From positions 1 through 6,901 of the forward strand of contig JAEWIG010000174.1 of assembly GCA_023387295.1 (NCBI GenBank): a DNA stretch of 6,901 nucleotides, written 5' to 3'. This document shows, piece by piece, positions 5,816 through 6,901 of the stretch (the stretch's first letter is position 1; each line of letters begins with the position of its first letter). This DNA comes from Bacillota bacterium (lineage in GTDB: Bacteria > Bacillota > Bacilli > Bacillales > Cytobacillaceae). A program made the translations under genes and the position numbers. Under the pieces are notes generated by a model. It was not told where the DNA came from and ran no database searches. It was given only the letters and a program-made list of their open reading frames with translations.

Positions 5816-6399
5816 GGCTTCTCACCCCATCTTTCGAGCAAATGATGGTCAATATCGAACATATCTAATATTCTTGCTACCATGAAGTTAACTAGCTCCC
5901 AAATTTCTGTAGGTTTATGATAAAAACCAGGAGATGCAGGCATGATACAAGCTCCTGCTTCCGCAAGCTTTGTCATATTTTTTAGGTGAATTAAATGAAA
6001 GGGTGCTTCCCGAGGAACAATGATCAAATTACGCTTTTCTTTCAAAATAACACTTGCTGCTCGACTTAATAATTTATCGCCGACACCGTTTGCAATCGCA
6101 CCGAGTGTATTCATCGAGCAAGGGACGATCACCATCCCATCTGTAAGATAGGAACCGCTCGCGATTGATGCAAACAAATTATTATTGCTGTGTACTGTGG
6201 CATATTCTTTGAGCATCTCGATTGTTACTCCACACTCAAACTGCATTACCTTTTCTCCCATGTCTGTCGCAATTATGTGTGTTTCGATGTCTAATTGATG
6301 TAGGGCGCGGACCAAAGTATATGCATACAATGATCCGCTCGCTCCAGTAATACCCACTAAAATCCGTTTTTTTCTATTCGTGTGAGACAACTTGTTCAT
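5812..6399 (-). CDS. ubiX: UbiX-family flavin prenyltransferase
   Basis: At 195 residues this is the normal length for UbiX, which joins a dimethylallyl group to FMN to make prenyl-FMN, the cofactor of UbiD enzymes. Visible motifs are GITGASGSLYA (16-26, phosphate/FMN loop), VPCSMNTLGAIANGVGDKLLSRAA (92-115), VILKEKRNLIIVPREAPF (117-134) with the conserved R130-E131-x-P, and MPASPGFYHKP (153-163). The pairing with a UbiD gene overlapping by four bases suggests dedicated cofactor supply to that enzyme. The start is less certain than the rest: the ATG at 6397-6399 lies 26 bases inside the preceding hydrolase gene and has no clear ribosome binding site, so translation probably depends on ribosomes ending the upstream gene. 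The residues before KRILVGITGASG are not conserved in the family, and a TTG three codons downstream is an alternative. Confidence 0.95.
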   Translation of the reverse strand: MNKLSHTNRKKRILVGITGASGSLYAYTLVRALHQLDIETHIIATDMGEKVMQFECGVTIEMLKEYATVHSNNNLFASIASGSYLTDGMVIVPCSMNTLGAIANGVGDKLLSRAASVILKEKRNLIIVPREAPFHLIHLKNMTKLAEAGACIMPASPGFYHKPTEIWELVNFMVARILDMFDIDHHLLERWGEKP

Positions 6400-6901
6400 C
6401 TTGGGAGAATTTTAATTTAGCAGCTTCAATATATTCATCTGTTGACATAATGTCTCCAAAAATATTAATATCTCTTAATCCAGAAACATGCATGTCATCA
6501 TCTTGTGAAGCAGTTCCATCTGATAAGCAAATAATGTTATAACCGTGGTAAAGGGCATCTGAGGCAGTACTACGTACACATACATTTGTCCAAACACCGG
6601 TTAAAACAACTGTATCAATTTCTTCTTCTCGCAAAAATAAATCAAAATCAGTATAGCTGAAAGCACTGTGGCGTCTTTTTTGGACGACGTAATCACCCTT
6701 ATCTTCTTCTGGCTGAAGCTCGGTAATAAATTGAGATCCCCATGTTCCTTTTACAGCATGAACAGGTCTAACTCGGAAATCTCGATCATTTTTACGATGT
6801 GCTTCCTGAACGTGAACGACTTGTATATCGTGATCGTGAGCAAAATCAATAAGCTCTCTAATCTTTGGAACAATCTTTTCTCCGTTTTCACAACGAAGAG
6901 T
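6374..6901 (-). CDS. Isochorismatase-family cysteine amidohydrolase, N-terminus cut by window edge
   Basis: The 175 visible residues (counted from the edge) match the isochorismatase-like hydrolase family, which includes N-carbamoylsarcosine amidase, ureidoacrylate hydrolase RutB, nicotinamidase and maleamate amidohydrolase. The frame is open from base 6901, so the first Met and the N-terminal catalytic Asp are outside. The other two triad members are visible: Lys at 75 in VVQKRRHSAF and Cys at 108 in TGVWTNVCVRSTASDAL, with the cis-peptide region VWT before it. VHAVKGTWGSQF (47-58) and the RRHSAFSYTD segment look closest to the carbamoyl/ureido-cleaving members, which suggests hydrolysis of an amide or ureido bond to release ammonia, with or without CO2. 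The stop lies inside the UbiX gene (26-base overlap). Substrate is inferred from family and context only; a ureido-imidazole carboxylate would fit the rest of the operon. Confidence 0.9.
   Translation of the reverse strand, partial: TLRCENGEKIVPKIRELIDFAHDHDIQVVHVQEAHRKNDRDFRVRPVHAVKGTWGSQFITELQPEEDKGDYVVQKRRHSAFSYTDFDLFLREEEIDTVVLTGVWTNVCVRSTASDALYHGYNIICLSDGTASQDDDMHVSGLRDINIFGDIMSTDEYIEAAKLKFSQDEQVVSHE

Noticed and set aside
1..6901. CRISPR arrays, tRNA/rRNA genes, riboswitches, insertion sequences or prophage genes
   Set aside because: No direct repeat arrays, cloverleaf-like stretches, transposase or phage motifs were seen; nearly the whole window is coding on one strand.

Overview
The window looks like an internal piece of a bacterial microcompartment (BMC) operon from a low-GC member of the Bacillota, most likely a Bacillaceae-type organism. 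The reasons are AT-rich coding sequence, strong AGGAGG-type ribosome binding sites, frequent TTG/GTG starts, and a GGTGCC-A-GGCACC palindrome of a kind I recall as dispersed between genes in Bacillus-like genomes. All ten genes lie on the minus strand, head to tail, with short gaps or overlaps, so the operon reads from high to low coordinates. It runs off both ends: the right edge cuts the N-terminus of the first gene and the left edge cuts the C-terminus of the last.

In transcription order there is first an enzyme block: an isochorismatase-fold (cysteine) amidohydrolase (6374-6901, partial), a UbiX-type flavin prenyltransferase (5812-6399) and a UbiD-family decarboxylase (4478-5815). An 85-base spacer (4393-4477) carrying the palindrome separates it from the shell and accessory block: BMC-H1 (4129-4392), an unusual 323-residue protein (3142-4113), BMC-H2 with a polar tail (2728-3111), BMC-H3 (2451-2735), a probable BMC-associated flavoprotein (1711-2448) and a BMC-P/EutN-type vertex pentamer (1419-1697). 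Last comes an adenine-deaminase-family amidohydrolase (1-1414, partial).

There are three hexameric shell paralogues with different pore loops, one pentamer, and a protein whose C-terminal half I read as two highly diverged BMC domains. The enzymes are not those of ethanolamine, propanediol or glycyl-radical compartments: no aldehyde or alcohol dehydrogenase and no PduL-type phosphotransacylase is seen here. Ring amidohydrolase + carbamoyl/ureido-type hydrolase + prFMN-dependent decarboxylase resembles, step for step, the classical clostridial xanthine route (xanthine to 4-ureido-5-imidazolecarboxylate to 4-amino-5-imidazolecarboxylate to 4-aminoimidazole). The working hypothesis is therefore a microcompartment for a purine or another N-heterocycle. 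This is inference from enzyme families, not shown by the sequence.

The most notable oddities are the cryptic tandem-BMC protein with a candidate encapsulation helix, loss of canonical metal-ligand residues in the UbiD homologue (Asn to Tyr, Glu to Lys), an Asn in place of a conserved His in the adenine-deaminase homologue, and three consecutive TTG-started genes. No stretch over 300 bases lacks a gene.
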